Shown: positions 55,543 through 64,000 of the stretch, piece after piece
Numbering within the stretch: position 1 is the first letter of the stretch
Layout of the letters: each line of letters starts with the position of its first letter
Source of the DNA: an uncultured Pelagibacteraceae bacterium
Lineage (GTDB): Bacteria > Pseudomonadota > Alphaproteobacteria > Pelagibacterales > Pelagibacteraceae
Length of the DNA: 64,000 nt
Direction: 5' to 3'
Assembly (NCBI GenBank): GCA_902530635.1
Contig: CACABC010000001.1
Span: forward strand, 1-64,000
Position numbers and translations under genes: made by a program
The notes under the pieces: model-generated
Told to the model about the DNA's origin: nothing
The model's database searches: none
What the model saw: only the letters and a program-made list of their open reading frames with translations

Positions 55543-56664
55543 ATGAAAAAAAAGAAAAAAAAAATAAAAAGAAAAAAAAACTATAAGAAAAAATCAAAAA
55601 TAAAGAGGCGTTATAAAAAAAAGACCTCGAAAAAAAGATCTTTTAAAAGAAAAAAAATAAGAGTTAAGATTAAAAAATCAAAAAGCTTCAATATCGAAAT
55701 TCCTAGAACACTTTTAAAAATACAATCATTTAGTTTAAAAAAACTATTTACTTATATATCTTTACCTATTTTTGAAGCTTATTATAATTTTCAACGTCAA
55801 AGGAAAAGAAGACTACTTAAAGCTGAAGAATCAAGAGTAAAAATAGAAGAAAGAAAAAAGAGGGAAAAACTTGAGCTTGTTAAAAAAATGAAAGAAGAAC
55901 AATTAAAAGAAGAAATTTACTACTCCAAGGAATTAAAAAAAGATATGCAAATTTTTTTAAGACAACAAGAACGTGAGAATAGACAACAAAAAGCTAAAGA
56001 ACAACAAAAGATATTAGAAAACTTACGTATCAATAAAAAAATTGCAGGATTTGAAGCTCGAATGAATCGTGAAGTAGCAATGCTAGAGAAAGCAGCATTT
56101 AAAGCTGAGAAGGAAGATTATCAATCCACACTAGATAGAGTTAATGCCATAAAAGAAAAATATAAAAACTTTAGACTCGAGTCATATAGAAAAAAATTAC
56201 AGGATCTTGGAATTCAGGTTCAAGGCGATGAAGACAAGTCCGCTCTAATTGAGAAGGAAAGAAAGCTTTTATTTCAAAAATCTGAAATTGAAAATACCTT
56301 AATGAGTTTTACCAGATCCTTAAGATCAATCGTATTTTTTTGTAATCGTTCTAAAATATTAGGAAAACATTTATCTCCCCTGAAGATAGTAGATTTGTCA
56401 ATGGATACCGGGGAAGTTTATTTAAAATGGTTAGAACTACAAGAATCTGAAGATTTTTTACTTTTATGTTATTTAAAAGATAATTCAATAGAGAGTAAAA
56501 AAGTTGTTCTTGAAATGAAAACAGATCCAGAAAAACATTTAAGCGTAGAGTTTGATATTAAGTCAATCTTTCAATTTCAAGAGACTGCAATTGATAATGT
56601 AGTTAAGATGATTGAAAGAGAAAGAAATTCAAAAAAAACGTCTGAACAAAAAAAAGCTAGTTAA
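55543..56664 (+). CDS. Lysine-rich coiled-coil protein of unknown function
   Basis: Not recognised. From the ATG at 55543 it has 373 residues (a GTG at 55522 would add seven). Residues 1-50 are almost entirely Lys and Arg. A middle region is a long charged coiled coil (REKLELVKKMKEEQLKEE, then RQQERENRQQKAKEQQK). The C-terminal 130 residues look globular (SIVFFCNRSKILGKHLS, LKIVDLSMDTGEVYLKW). No membrane segment or signal peptide is evident. The basic head could bind DNA, RNA or acidic lipids. It starts 25 bases after cfa and overlaps the convergent MBL gene by eight bases. Confidence 0.65.
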   Translation: MKKKKKKIKRKKNYKKKSKIKRRYKKKTSKKRSFKRKKIRVKIKKSKSFNIEIPRTLLKIQSFSLKKLFTYISLPIFEAYYNFQRQRKRRLLKAEESRVKIEERKKREKLELVKKMKEEQLKEEIYYSKELKKDMQIFLRQQERENRQQKAKEQQKILENLRINKKIAGFEARMNREVAMLEKAAFKAEKEDYQSTLDRVNAIKEKYKNFRLESYRKKLQDLGIQVQGDEDKSALIEKERKLLFQKSEIENTLMSFTRSLRSIVFFCNRSKILGKHLSPLKIVDLSMDTGEVYLKWLELQESEDFLLLCYLKDNSIESKKVVLEMKTDPEKHLSVEFDIKSIFQFQETAIDNVVKMIERERNSKKTSEQKKAS

Positions 56665-57739
56665 TAAGATCATCCAGTTTTTTAATCTCGCCAATTTTAA
56701 ATAGAACTGCATCTTCTTTTTTGAAACCAAACTTCTCAGCATTTTTTTTAAACCTAATCGGTGGTTCCCAAATTGGTTCCAAACTTAAAATTGCTGTACC
56801 CCAATGCATTCCGACTACTTTTTTTACTTTTAAGTCTTTCATTAAAGACAAAAGCTCTTCAGGGTTTGCATGAGCTGTAGATTTATCTTTTACAGGAACA
56901 ATAGGAAAGAAATTGTAAGCTCCCAAATTTCCAAAACCTAAATCGATTGGACCAAATTTTTTACCCAATTCTTTATAAAAAGGTGCTGGTCCAGTATCAC
57001 AGGCAAAAAAGATTTTTTTATCTTTGTATTCGATTAAAAAGCTACCCCAAAGACTTCTATTTGTATTTCCATCTCCCCAAATCCAACGCTTGCTCCAATG
57101 TTGAGATGGGAGCATAGTTATTGTAATTTCATCATTAATTTTAATTTTATCAAACCAGTCCATCTCTTTAACGGTATCTTTTTTGTACCCATTTCTGGTA
57201 AAATATTTACCAAGTTTAAGAGGAACAAGGACTTTTACATCCTTATAAGGAAAATTTTTTATTGTACGAATACTCATGTGATCATAATGATTATGTGTAA
57301 GTAAAAATAAATTTATTTTCGGAATTTCTTTAAGAGTTAAAGGAGAATCTATAAATTTTTTGGGACCAAATATCAAAGGCCCATAATTTTTTTCAAAAAC
57401 TGGATCAGTAATAATTGTAGTGTCTCCAAGTTTAATTATAAAACTAGCATGGTCTAGCCACATCACATAAGATTCAGCTTTATGTTTTTCAAGATTTTTT
57501 AAAACTAATTGTTTGTCAATTACATGTTCAGGTGGATAATCAATCTTAAGTTTCTTCTTCTCTTCTCTAAAAACTTTCCAATCCCACTTAAAATTAGGAT
57601 CCCTTTTTGGACCTCCTTCTAGGTTTCTAAATGCAAATAATTTTCCATCCTTGTAAATATGGTGGTATGGTTTTTTATCCATAGCACTTAAACTATTAAA
57701 AGAAAAAAAGAGAAGTATAAATAGGTAATATTTTATCAT
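56657..57739 (-). CDS. Periplasmic metallo-beta-lactamase-fold hydrolase (NAPE-PLD-like)
   Basis: A 360-residue MBL-fold protein with an N-terminal signal peptide (YYLFILLFFSFNSLSA). Zinc ligands are visible in LLTHNHYDHMSI, the Asp in FFACDTGPAPF and the His in VGMHWGTAILS. The family resembles bacterial NAPE-PLD/UlaG-like proteins acting on phospholipids or similar esters. Its start overlaps the stop of the small ORF at 57736-57837 (ATGA), so the two are probably translated together. Confidence 0.85.
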   Translation of the reverse strand: MIKYYLFILLFFSFNSLSAMDKKPYHHIYKDGKLFAFRNLEGGPKRDPNFKWDWKVFREEKKKLKIDYPPEHVIDKQLVLKNLEKHKAESYVMWLDHASFIIKLGDTTIITDPVFEKNYGPLIFGPKKFIDSPLTLKEIPKINLFLLTHNHYDHMSIRTIKNFPYKDVKVLVPLKLGKYFTRNGYKKDTVKEMDWFDKIKINDEITITMLPSQHWSKRWIWGDGNTNRSLWGSFLIEYKDKKIFFACDTGPAPFYKELGKKFGPIDLGFGNLGAYNFFPIVPVKDKSTAHANPEELLSLMKDLKVKKVVGMHWGTAILSLEPIWEPPIRFKKNAEKFGFKKEDAVLFKIGEIKKLDDLIN

Positions 57740-57837
57740 TCGGTGTCTTCTTTATCGTGTTTTGATTTGAAATTCACGATTAAAAAAGACACCAGAAATG
57801 CGGCACATCCAAGCAGTAAAAGACCAATAGTTATCAT
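57736..57837 (-). CDS. 33-residue small membrane peptide
   Basis: A short reading frame from ATG at 57837 to a TGA that overlaps the MBL-hydrolase start (ATGA). It has a hydrophobic helix (ITIGLLLLGCAAFLVSFLIV) with a Cys, and a charged tail of Asn, Lys, His, Asp and Glu. A purine-rich AAAAG lies just upstream of the ATG. The four-base overlap with the next gene and the coherent one-helix topology suggest a real small membrane protein. The function is unknown. Confidence 0.5.
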   Translation of the reverse strand: MITIGLLLLGCAAFLVSFLIVNFKSKHDKEDTE

Positions 57838-57857
57838 CTTTTAAAAACTGTGCTCAA

Positions 57858-58070
57858 TCAGGATTTTTTAGCTACTTTAGGACAGTTTTCCTTTGAAATC
57901 CTTTTTCCAAAGGCATCATCACTCATAGTTCTATCTACAGACCATATGAATGACTTTTCATAAGCACCAGTCAAATTATCTGGGCTTGTACACTTAGTAC
58001 CCAATACATAACGGTTGCTACAATTAGCTACAAATAATCCACAAATTAAAATGATTATAATATTTTTCAT
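57858..58070 (-). CDS. Small lipoprotein of unknown function
   Basis: A 70-residue protein with a signal peptide and lipobox (FVANC, Cys about residue 17). The mature part is short, with two further Cys (TKCTSPDNL and ENCPKV) and ends in a Lys-rich tail. It lies 20 bases upstream of the 33-residue membrane peptide and 53 bases from the dioxygenase gene, all on the minus strand, so co-transcription is likely. Not recognised. Confidence 0.65.
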   Translation of the reverse strand: MKNIIIILICGLFVANCSNRYVLGTKCTSPDNLTGAYEKSFIWSVDRTMSDDAFGKRISKENCPKVAKKS

Positions 58071-58123
58071 AATTTAAATTTAAATATAATTTTTGTTTTA
58101 AGAGGGGCTGAAATTTGTTTTTT

Positions 58124-58921
58124 TTATGCGTCTAGAATAATTCTATGCATCATCCTTCTACCTAGAAAAGGGGTTGCTGAGTGAATGACTGAATGATTAT
58201 CCCAAATAACAATTGTGTTTTTTTCCCAAAAAAAGCTTGCTTGAAACTCTTTTTTCGTTTGGTGGTTGAATAAATATTTTAAAAGATTTTTTGACTCTTC
58301 TTCACTTAGATTTTTTATGGCAATTGTGTGACCTGGACTTAGATATAATGCTTTTCTATTTCCAACCTTCTTAACGATATTATGTTCAGCAATAAAATTC
58401 TTTGATTTTCCAGTACCTCTCTCGGCTTCTCTTTCAAGTCTTGTAACTGATATTGGTCCAGCTGAACTAAAAATACCAATAAGATTTTCAATTTTTTCTT
58501 TTATATTTTTATCAAGAGCTTCATATGAGGCTAATTGTGAAGCAAACAAGGTTTGACCCTGATCTTTTTTGACTATTTTACCCATCAAACAGGTATATTT
58601 TGGTGTTTTATTTAAATAACTGCTATCTGTGTGCCAACCCTCTCCGTAAGATTTTCCTTTATCGTTCTCTTTTCTTTCGACAACAGTAATACCCTTGAAA
58701 TTTTCCAAATCTTTTAACATTGGGTACTCTTTTATTTTACCAAGCTGTTCAGCAAATTTTAAATATTCACCTGGTTCTAAGTTTTGATTCCTAAAGCAAA
58801 CAAAGCCATAATTGTTGAGCGTTTCTTTTATTTCATTGATAATATTTTGGTTTATTAATTTAAGATTACATGAAATAGAGGCACCAATATTATTTTCAAA
58901 AGGTTCTACTTTAATGTTCAT
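58124..58921 (-). CDS. TauD/TfdA-family Fe(II)/2-oxoglutarate dioxygenase
   Basis: A 265-residue oxygenase with the His-x-Asp...His iron triad: GEGWHTDSSYLN near residue 97, and a distal His in DNHSVIHSATPF with the Arg for 2-oxoglutarate in GRRMMHRIILD. The family hydroxylates sulfonates, herbicide-like acids, or amino acid derivatives; the substrate is unknown. It overlaps the DUF3047-like gene by one base (TAATG), so both belong to one transcript. Confidence 0.9.
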   Translation of the reverse strand: MNIKVEPFENNIGASISCNLKLINQNIINEIKETLNNYGFVCFRNQNLEPGEYLKFAEQLGKIKEYPMLKDLENFKGITVVERKENDKGKSYGEGWHTDSSYLNKTPKYTCLMGKIVKKDQGQTLFASQLASYEALDKNIKEKIENLIGIFSSAGPISVTRLEREAERGTGKSKNFIAEHNIVKKVGNRKALYLSPGHTIAIKNLSEEESKNLLKYLFNHQTKKEFQASFFWEKNTIVIWDNHSVIHSATPFLGRRMMHRIILDA

Positions 58922-59538
58922 TATTCACTACTAAAATAGATATCTCGGTAATATGCAATAATTTTTTGCTTTGAGTTATTTGAGTCTGAGAATATAGCTA
59001 TAAAGTTTGTGAAAGAAATTCCGTGCGTTTTTTCAAGTAATTCCTTTACATTTATTTTTCTAGTATGCCATTCACCACTCTTATCATTTGAAATAACGTA
59101 ATCTCTAGACCCTTTGGTCCATGGACTTTGTTGTAAATAACCTTCTTTCAAAAACGATGAGTGAGCTAAGCTGACTAATTTTGATCCAATTTTTTTTCCA
59201 TGCCCAACCATAATTCTCGCTGCCCAATCATGTCCGTCTTTAGTTTTTTGATCTATGCTGTCAAAATCTTTTTCAATTTTAAAAGTAATATTTAAAAAAG
59301 GCATTTCTTTTAGAAGATCTTTGTCTATCTCCATACCCAGACCTGTTGCGGTACCATCAGCCTCTGCTCTCAAAAACCATCCCTTTTCATCCTTTGCATT
59401 AGTGTAAATTGTTTTCTTTCCAAACCCTCTTTTCTTAAATATTTTCATTCCTTCATTACTAAAATCGATTCGAAGTTCTTTTGCGTTAGTTTGTAAAAAA
59501 ATTAAAAAAAACGTAAGAAAGTAAGTGAATAATCTCAT
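58921..59538 (-). CDS. DUF3047-like periplasmic protein
   Basis: A 205-residue protein with a signal peptide (FTYFLTFFLIFLQTNA). The core WFLRAEADGTATGLGMEID, then LNITFKIEKDFD, GHDWAARIMVGHG, and WHTRKINVKELL resemble DUF3047 proteins, whose function is unknown. It is the upstream partner of the dioxygenase. No lipobox or membrane segment beyond the signal was seen, so it is likely soluble in the periplasm. Confidence 0.72.
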   Translation of the reverse strand: MRLFTYFLTFFLIFLQTNAKELRIDFSNEGMKIFKKRGFGKKTIYTNAKDEKGWFLRAEADGTATGLGMEIDKDLLKEMPFLNITFKIEKDFDSIDQKTKDGHDWAARIMVGHGKKIGSKLVSLAHSSFLKEGYLQQSPWTKGSRDYVISNDKSGEWHTRKINVKELLEKTHGISFTNFIAIFSDSNNSKQKIIAYYRDIYFSSE

Positions 59539-59595
59539 TTAAATAGTGTTTAAATTAAAATTTGTTTTTTTGCAAATAAACCATATATTTACAAA

Positions 59596-60627
59596 ATGGA
59601 TTCGATATTAATTATACTTATAGTTGTTTTAATAGCATTAAATATTGGAATAGTATTATTTCTTATTAAAAACAAACAAGAAAAAAATGAAAATCCAACA
59701 CAAGCATTAAAAGATGAATTAAATTTATTTAAAGAGTCTTTTAGTCAATCTTTTGGTCACCTATCAAAAGATATAGCAAAAGACATGTCAGGAGCTCTAA
59801 CAAGAGTAGATGAAAAAGTTGGAGTTTTTAATAAACAGGTTGAAAGCTTAAACAAGAGCCAAGACAATTTCAGCCGTATCCTTGCAGGTGTAAAACAGTA
59901 TGGTGTTTTAGCAGAATTTTCATTAGCCTCATTATTAAAAGATTTGTTACCTGCATCACAATTTATTGAAAATGTTAAAATGAAACCTGATGAAACTGGT
60001 GACACGGTTGAGTTTGCCATCAAGCTTCAAGATGTTCTTGTTCCAGTAGATAGTCATTGGCCAATTGAAAAATTTAAAGAAATAGATAATGCCTATCAGT
60101 CCAAAGATAAAGAAGCATTAACAGAAGCAAGAAAAGATTTAGCTGCAGCATTTAGATTAAAAGCTAAGTCTGTGAGCACCAAATATATTGCACCACCAAA
60201 GACAACAGATTTTGCAATTGTATATGCTCCAACTGAAGGATTATTTGCTGAACTTTCAAGTTATAGAGATCCAAAAACTAAAGAACTATTACTTGAGGAA
60301 CTTAGAACTAAATATAAAATTACAATTGCAGGACCTAATACATTATCTGCTTTATTGCAATCTTACCACTTGGGATTTCAAACTCTTAAAGTTCAAAAGC
60401 ATGCAACACAAATTTATAATGATCTAAAACTTATCTCCAGAAGATTTGAAAAACATTTTGATGGTATCGTCGATTTAAGAAAAAAATTAGAACAGGCTAT
60501 GACTGCAACTGATAATTTTGGAAGAGACGCAAGATCTATTATGAATACTTTGAGTAGTATTAAAGATCCAGAAATAACAAAAGAGACCGTTGAAATAAAT
60601 TCTGATAAAATCAAAGCCTTTAAATAA
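59596..60627 (+). CDS. rmuC: DNA recombination protein RmuC
   Basis: A 343-residue protein with one N-terminal membrane helix (SILIILIVVLIALNIGIVLFLI), a coiled-coil segment, and the RmuC nuclease-like domain (GVLAEFSLASLLKDLLPASQF, DTVEFAIKLQDVLVPVDSHWP, FAIVYAPTEGLFAEL, GPNTLSALLQSY). RmuC limits DNA inversions at short inverted repeats. Followed 13 bases later by sbcB, which makes a recombination/repair pair. Confidence 0.92.
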   Translation: MDSILIILIVVLIALNIGIVLFLIKNKQEKNENPTQALKDELNLFKESFSQSFGHLSKDIAKDMSGALTRVDEKVGVFNKQVESLNKSQDNFSRILAGVKQYGVLAEFSLASLLKDLLPASQFIENVKMKPDETGDTVEFAIKLQDVLVPVDSHWPIEKFKEIDNAYQSKDKEALTEARKDLAAAFRLKAKSVSTKYIAPPKTTDFAIVYAPTEGLFAELSSYRDPKTKELLLEELRTKYKITIAGPNTLSALLQSYHLGFQTLKVQKHATQIYNDLKLISRRFEKHFDGIVDLRKKLEQAMTATDNFGRDARSIMNTLSSIKDPEITKETVEINSDKIKAFK

Positions 60628-60640
60628 GTAAATTTCCTAA

Positions 60641-62071
60641 ATGTCAAATTTTGTATTTTATGATTTTGAAACCAGTTCATCCAACAAACAATGGGGTCAA
60701 ATTATAGAGGTAGGAGCCATTCTGGTCGATGATCAACTAAACGAATTGGATAGATTTGAATCTAGAAGCAGGTTGTCTCCTGGCATTATTCCAGAAGCTA
60801 TGTCGTTGATTGTGAGTAACACTACTCCAAAGAAATTAAAAGAAACCAACCTTTCGCATTATGAAATGGTTAAACAGTTTGTTGATAAATTGAAAAGTTG
60901 GGGGAAAGTCACATACATAGGCTGGAATAATATAGAGTTTGATCAAATTTTTTTGAGAAATACATTGTTTCAAAATTTACATTATCCTTGGGCTTCTACG
61001 ACTAATGGAAACAGCGAAGGTGATTTACTTAATTTAGCAAGGGCGGCAAATCTTTATTACCCAAACACTTTAAAGAATGCGACTAATAAAAAAGGAAATT
61101 TAGAGTACAAACTTGATACAATGGCACCTCTCAACGGAATTCAGCATGCAGCTCATACAGCAATAGGGGATTGTGCTGCTACATTAGAAATTGCCAGGAT
61201 CATAAAAAAGAAAGCACCCAGTGTTTGGAATACAAGTCTTCTAACTTCTAACAAAGAAGAGAGTTTAAAAGTAATTAAAAGTGAAAAACTTTTTTGTGCT
61301 AATGAATTTTACTACGGAAAAGTAGTCCCTTTCGTTCAAACATTTGTTTGTCAACACCCAGTTTATCAATGGCCAAAAACATTTGATTTAAAACACGATC
61401 CAAATATTTATATGAATATGCCAATCCAGGTTCTAAAAGAAGAATTAAAAAAAGCTCCTAAGATTTTGAGAACATGCCGGCATAACAAGCATCCTATAGT
61501 TATGAACCCTTCTTATTTTGAACAGTTTGAAGAATATAAAATGATAGGACTAAATAAATTACAAGAAAGAGCAGAAATTGTTAGAAAAAATAAAAAATTC
61601 GCAGAAAAAGTTGAGGTCATTTTAAGAGATGAAGCTCAGGAAAAAGAAGAAACTAAATCGCAAGAAGACCTTTTTGAAGAGGAAACATTGTATAAATTTT
61701 CTCCACAACAAAAAGACGACAATAAAATATTGGCCGGATTTCATGAGGCAGAATGGGGTAAAAGGCTTTCGTATTTGCAAAAATTTAAAGACAAAAGACT
61801 TCATTATTTTGGAAAAAAATTGATTTATCAGGAAAAACCAGATCTTTTGCCCAAAGATGATTATGATGAGATACACGGAACTATTGTCAAAAGAGTACTT
61901 TCAACTAGCGATGAAAAAAAATGGAATACTATTCCCAGAACATACAAAGAAATTGATGATTTGAGAGCAAAGTTTGAAAAAAGCAAAGAAACAGACAAGC
62001 TTAAAATGCTGGAAGAAATAAACACCTATATTGAAGAATTAGAAAAATCATACACTCACAGAGGCAGTTGA
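60641..62071 (+). CDS. sbcB: Exodeoxyribonuclease I
   Basis: A 476-residue 3'-5' single-strand DNA exonuclease of the DEDDh family. Motif I is FVFYDFETSSSNKQWGQIIEVGAI; motif II is IGWNNIEFDQIFLRNT; and motif III has HTAIGDCAATLEIARI. The SH3-like and helical C-terminal domains characteristic of ExoI follow (LFCANEFYYGKVVPFV, LLPKDDYDEIHG). It starts 13 bases after rmuC, and trxA lies 30 bases downstream. Confidence 0.92.
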   Translation: MSNFVFYDFETSSSNKQWGQIIEVGAILVDDQLNELDRFESRSRLSPGIIPEAMSLIVSNTTPKKLKETNLSHYEMVKQFVDKLKSWGKVTYIGWNNIEFDQIFLRNTLFQNLHYPWASTTNGNSEGDLLNLARAANLYYPNTLKNATNKKGNLEYKLDTMAPLNGIQHAAHTAIGDCAATLEIARIIKKKAPSVWNTSLLTSNKEESLKVIKSEKLFCANEFYYGKVVPFVQTFVCQHPVYQWPKTFDLKHDPNIYMNMPIQVLKEELKKAPKILRTCRHNKHPIVMNPSYFEQFEEYKMIGLNKLQERAEIVRKNKKFAEKVEVILRDEAQEKEETKSQEDLFEEETLYKFSPQQKDDNKILAGFHEAEWGKRLSYLQKFKDKRLHYFGKKLIYQEKPDLLPKDDYDEIHGTIVKRVLSTSDEKKWNTIPRTYKEIDDLRAKFEKSKETDKLKMLEEINTYIEELEKSYTHRGS

Positions 62072-62101
62072 CATTATTAAAAAAAACTTTATTTATATTT
62101 T

Positions 62102-62422
62102 ATGGCCACCAAAAAAGTTACGGATGAAAGTTTCGACACTGATGTGATAAAATCATCAAAAACTACGGTCGTAGATTTTTGGGCAGAGTGGTGTGGGCCC
62201 TGCAAACAAATCAGTCCTATTTTGGAGGAAATATCAAATGAAATGTCCAACGAAGTAGTGATAGCTAAACACAATATAGATCAAGAACCAAACACTCCGA
62301 CCAAATATGGAATTAGAGGAATCCCAACTATGCTTCTGTTTAAAAATGGATCACTTAAGTCAACAAAGGTTGGAGCTACAACAAAATCAAATATCGTTTC
62401 TTGGATTAAAGAAAATATTTAA
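62102..62422 (+). CDS. trxA: Thioredoxin
   Basis: A 106-residue dithiol oxidoreductase with the active site FWAEWCGPCKQISP and the cis-Pro loop RGIPTMLLF. No signal peptide, so it is cytoplasmic. In many alphaproteobacteria trxA lies next to addA and folC; here addA is absent and sbcB is the neighbour instead. The stop overlaps the convergent folC stop by four bases. Confidence 0.97.
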   Translation: MATKKVTDESFDTDVIKSSKTTVVDFWAEWCGPCKQISPILEEISNEMSNEVVIAKHNIDQEPNTPTKYGIRGIPTMLLFKNGSLKSTKVGATTKSNIVSWIKENI

Positions 62423-63675
62423 TTCAGACTTAAAGCATGTCCTACAAGATATAGACTACCAAATATAACTATTAAGCTCTTTTCTTTCGTTGAAACTTTT
62501 TTAAGTGCATCTTTTATATTTTTTGCTTCTTCAGTTCTAAAACCATTTTTTTTTGCAATCCTAGAAAGATCAATCGAATTCATAGCATTGGGTTCATTTG
62601 GAATTTTAATTGTAATAACTTTTCTAAAAATTCCTTTAAAATTTTTAATTAGTTTATTAGCATTTTTATTTTTAAGACTCCCCCAGATACTATATATAGG
62701 TATTTTAAATTCTTTTAAAAATTTGGCTAAATTTTTTGTTGACCCATCGCTATGGCAACCATCTACTAATAACTTAATATTTTTTAAATTTTTGGTTAAC
62801 TTTCCTCTTATAAATTGAACACGCCCTTCAAATTTGATTTTAGGTACTGTTTTTTGGACTATTTTAGGATGAATACCTAAGTCTAAGGCAACTTTTATTG
62901 CCAAACCTACATTTTCCCATAATCCATCTGAATTAATATATTTAGAATCAAGATAAATAATATTATTCCTATCTTTGTAATATTTATTTTTCTTTTTATT
63001 TACAATCTTCCAGGAACCATAGAATATTTTTTCGCTTGGATTTTTTTTTAAAATTTTTTTAACTATTTTAAGTGTTTTTGGGTTTTGTTTGCCAATATAA
63101 ATATTAGTATTTTTACTTAAAAAACCTACTTTTTGCTTACAAATTTCATTAATAGTTTTTGGCTTAACCCATTCCTGGTGCTGATAGTTAATGTTAGTTA
63201 TTACCTGAGCCATCGGATTAGACCACAAATTTGTACTATCTTTTTTGAATAACAGTCCACTTTCAATCAAATTATAAAAGTCGGAGTCTTTTTTCATTGT
63301 GGATAAAATAAAAATACATGTAAGAAGTTCAAACAAGGTTAATTTAAAATTTGTTTTTTCTATAATTTTTTTATATTTTTTTATTTCTTTTAAAGTAATA
63401 AATTTATTACCCAACCAAAATCTTTGACGTACGTCATATAAGTGTGGGCTTGTAAATGTATTTACTTTTTCTTTATTTGCTTCTAAAAAATATTTCAAAG
63501 ATGTTAAAAAGCTATTTTTTCCATCACTTCCAACAACATTTACAACATTATTTAATGTTTTTTCAGGATTGTTTAATCTTTCCAAAACCTTTTTGATTCT
63601 TCCCAGATCTAGATTGATGCGTCGACTATACTGCTTTTGAAGTTTTTTGTAGAGTTTCGTTGATGTTTGTGGCAT
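62419..63675 (-). CDS. folC: Folylpolyglutamate/dihydrofolate synthase
   Basis: A 418-residue Mur-ligase-fold enzyme adding glutamate to folates. The P-loop is [10 protein letters not shown] (a variant of the usual GTNGKGS), then [27 protein letters not shown] and [11 protein letters not shown]. The C-terminal domain has [27 protein letters not shown] and [14 protein letters not shown]. The protein is diverged and Lys-rich, but the domain order is standard. The chosen ATG overlaps the accD 3' end by 50 bases; a later start would lose the [11 protein letters not shown] segment. Confidence 0.88.
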   Translation of the reverse strand: MPQTSTKLYKKLQKQYSRRINLDLGRIKKVLERLNNPEKTLNNVVNVVGSDGKNSFLTSLKYFLEANKEKVNTFTSPHLYDVRQRFWLGNKFITLKEIKKYKKIIEKTNFKLTLFELLTCIFILSTMKKDSDFYNLIESGLLFKKDSTNLWSNPMAQVITNINYQHQEWVKPKTINEICKQKVGFLSKNTNIYIGKQNPKTLKIVKKILKKNPSEKIFYGSWKIVNKKKNKYYKDRNNIIYLDSKYINSDGLWENVGLAIKVALDLGIHPKIVQKTVPKIKFEGRVQFIRGKLTKNLKNIKLLVDGCHSDGSTKNLAKFLKEFKIPIYSIWGSLKNKNANKLIKNFKGIFRKVITIKIPNEPNAMNSIDLSRIAKKNGFRTEEAKNIKDALKKVSTKEKSLIVIFGSLYLVGHALSLN

Positions 63676-64000
63676 CGGTTAAATCAGATATATTTTTAAC
63701 TTCTTTTTTCTTCAAGAAAATTGATAACAAAGTGGAGATTGTTGATTTTATATATTTTCTTTCAACTACCAGATCAATTCCACCGTGATCTTTAACAAAC
63801 TCTGCTGTTTGAAAATCTTTTGGCAAATCTTCTTTTACAGTATTTTCAATTACTCTACGTCCAGCAAAAGCACAAATTGCTTTAGGTTCAGCAATTAAAA
63901 TATCTCCTAATGTTGCAAAACTTGCTGAAACACCACCAGTCGTCGGATTTGTCATAACTACAATATAAGGTAAGTTTTTTTTCTTAAGTTCATTAACTGC
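63626..64000 (-). CDS. accD: Acetyl-CoA carboxylase carboxyltransferase subunit beta (5' end cut by window edge)
   Basis: C-terminal part of AccD, which with AccA transfers CO2 to acetyl-CoA to make malonyl-CoA. The frame is open past base 64000; the ATG at 63955 is internal. The visible part has the crotonase-fold segment [40 protein letters not shown] and [10 protein letters not shown]. The N-terminal zinc ribbon lies outside the window. The accD-folC order is common in alphaproteobacteria. Confidence 0.94.
   Translation of the reverse strand, partial: AVNELKKKNLPYIVVMTNPTTGGVSASFATLGDILIAEPKAICAFAGRRVIENTVKEDLPKDFQTAEFVKDHGGIDLVVERKYIKSTISTLLSIFLKKKEVKNISDLTDATNINETLQKTSKAV

Overview
The window is a compact, very AT-rich alphaproteobacterial chromosome segment that most resembles the SAR11 clade (Candidatus Pelagibacter and relatives). 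That placement is inferred from base composition, gaps of often 0 to 15 bases, many 1- to 50-base overlaps, and alphaproteobacterial signature genes: irr next to fabA-fabB-fabI, RegA/RegB, ChvI/ChvG, the ATP synthase zeta inhibitor (DUF1476), and a tsaE-amgK-murU run. No rRNA, tRNA, insertion sequence, prophage or CRISPR array was seen. The longest gene-free stretch is about 266 bases, upstream of dnaA. Both window edges cut genes: infB on the left and accD on the right.

Layout. 1-4.7 kb: infB-rbfA-rpsO-pnp (translation and RNA decay). 4.7-10.7 kb: a GNAT-like protein, fabI-fabB-fabA, the divergent iron regulator irr, then katG with a likely Irr operator, and a DUF2061 protein. 10.7-15.4 kb, minus strand: an SH3 protein, a ThiF/MoeB-like E1 enzyme, coaBC, ubiB, ubiE. 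15.4-22.9 kb: mutM, rpsT, a possible origin-proximal gap, dnaA, dnaN, gyrB, regB. 22.9-27.0 kb, minus strand: a four-gene polyamine operon (type III-fold decarboxylase, deoxyhypusine synthase-like enzyme, aguB, aguA). 27.2-32.1 kb: regA, bioY, an ABC ATPase, polA. 32.1-37.8 kb: chvI-chvG-ahcY-tsaE-amgK-murU. 37.8-40.7 kb: gpmA, then a tightly overlapping set (cutA, a VanZ-like protein, the zeta inhibitor, a nuclease, a transglycosylase-like lipoprotein). 40.7-45.9 kb, minus strand: msrA-sseA-RND adaptor-RND pump. 46-50 kb: an EamA transporter, a DNA glycosylase, a purine phosphoribosyltransferase, a terminator, a purine permease and a small lipoprotein. 50-59.5 kb: oligopeptidase B, a J-domain protein, GT9, a DapA-like lyase, cfa, a lysine-rich coiled-coil protein, an MBL-fold protein with a 33-residue membrane peptide, a small lipoprotein, a TauD-like dioxygenase and a DUF3047-like protein. 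59.6-64 kb: rmuC, sbcB, trxA, folC, accD.

Most of this is housekeeping. The most distinctive parts are the polyamine operon pairing a deoxyhypusine synthase-like protein with AguA and AguB; an RND adaptor that seems to lack the TolC-contacting hairpin and has no outer-membrane partner nearby; the katG operator; a RegB sensor with Ser after the phospho-His; a 16-base direct repeat upstream of dnaA; and an unrecognised protein with a nearly all Lys/Arg N-terminus. I did not find a clearly new defence or mobile system.
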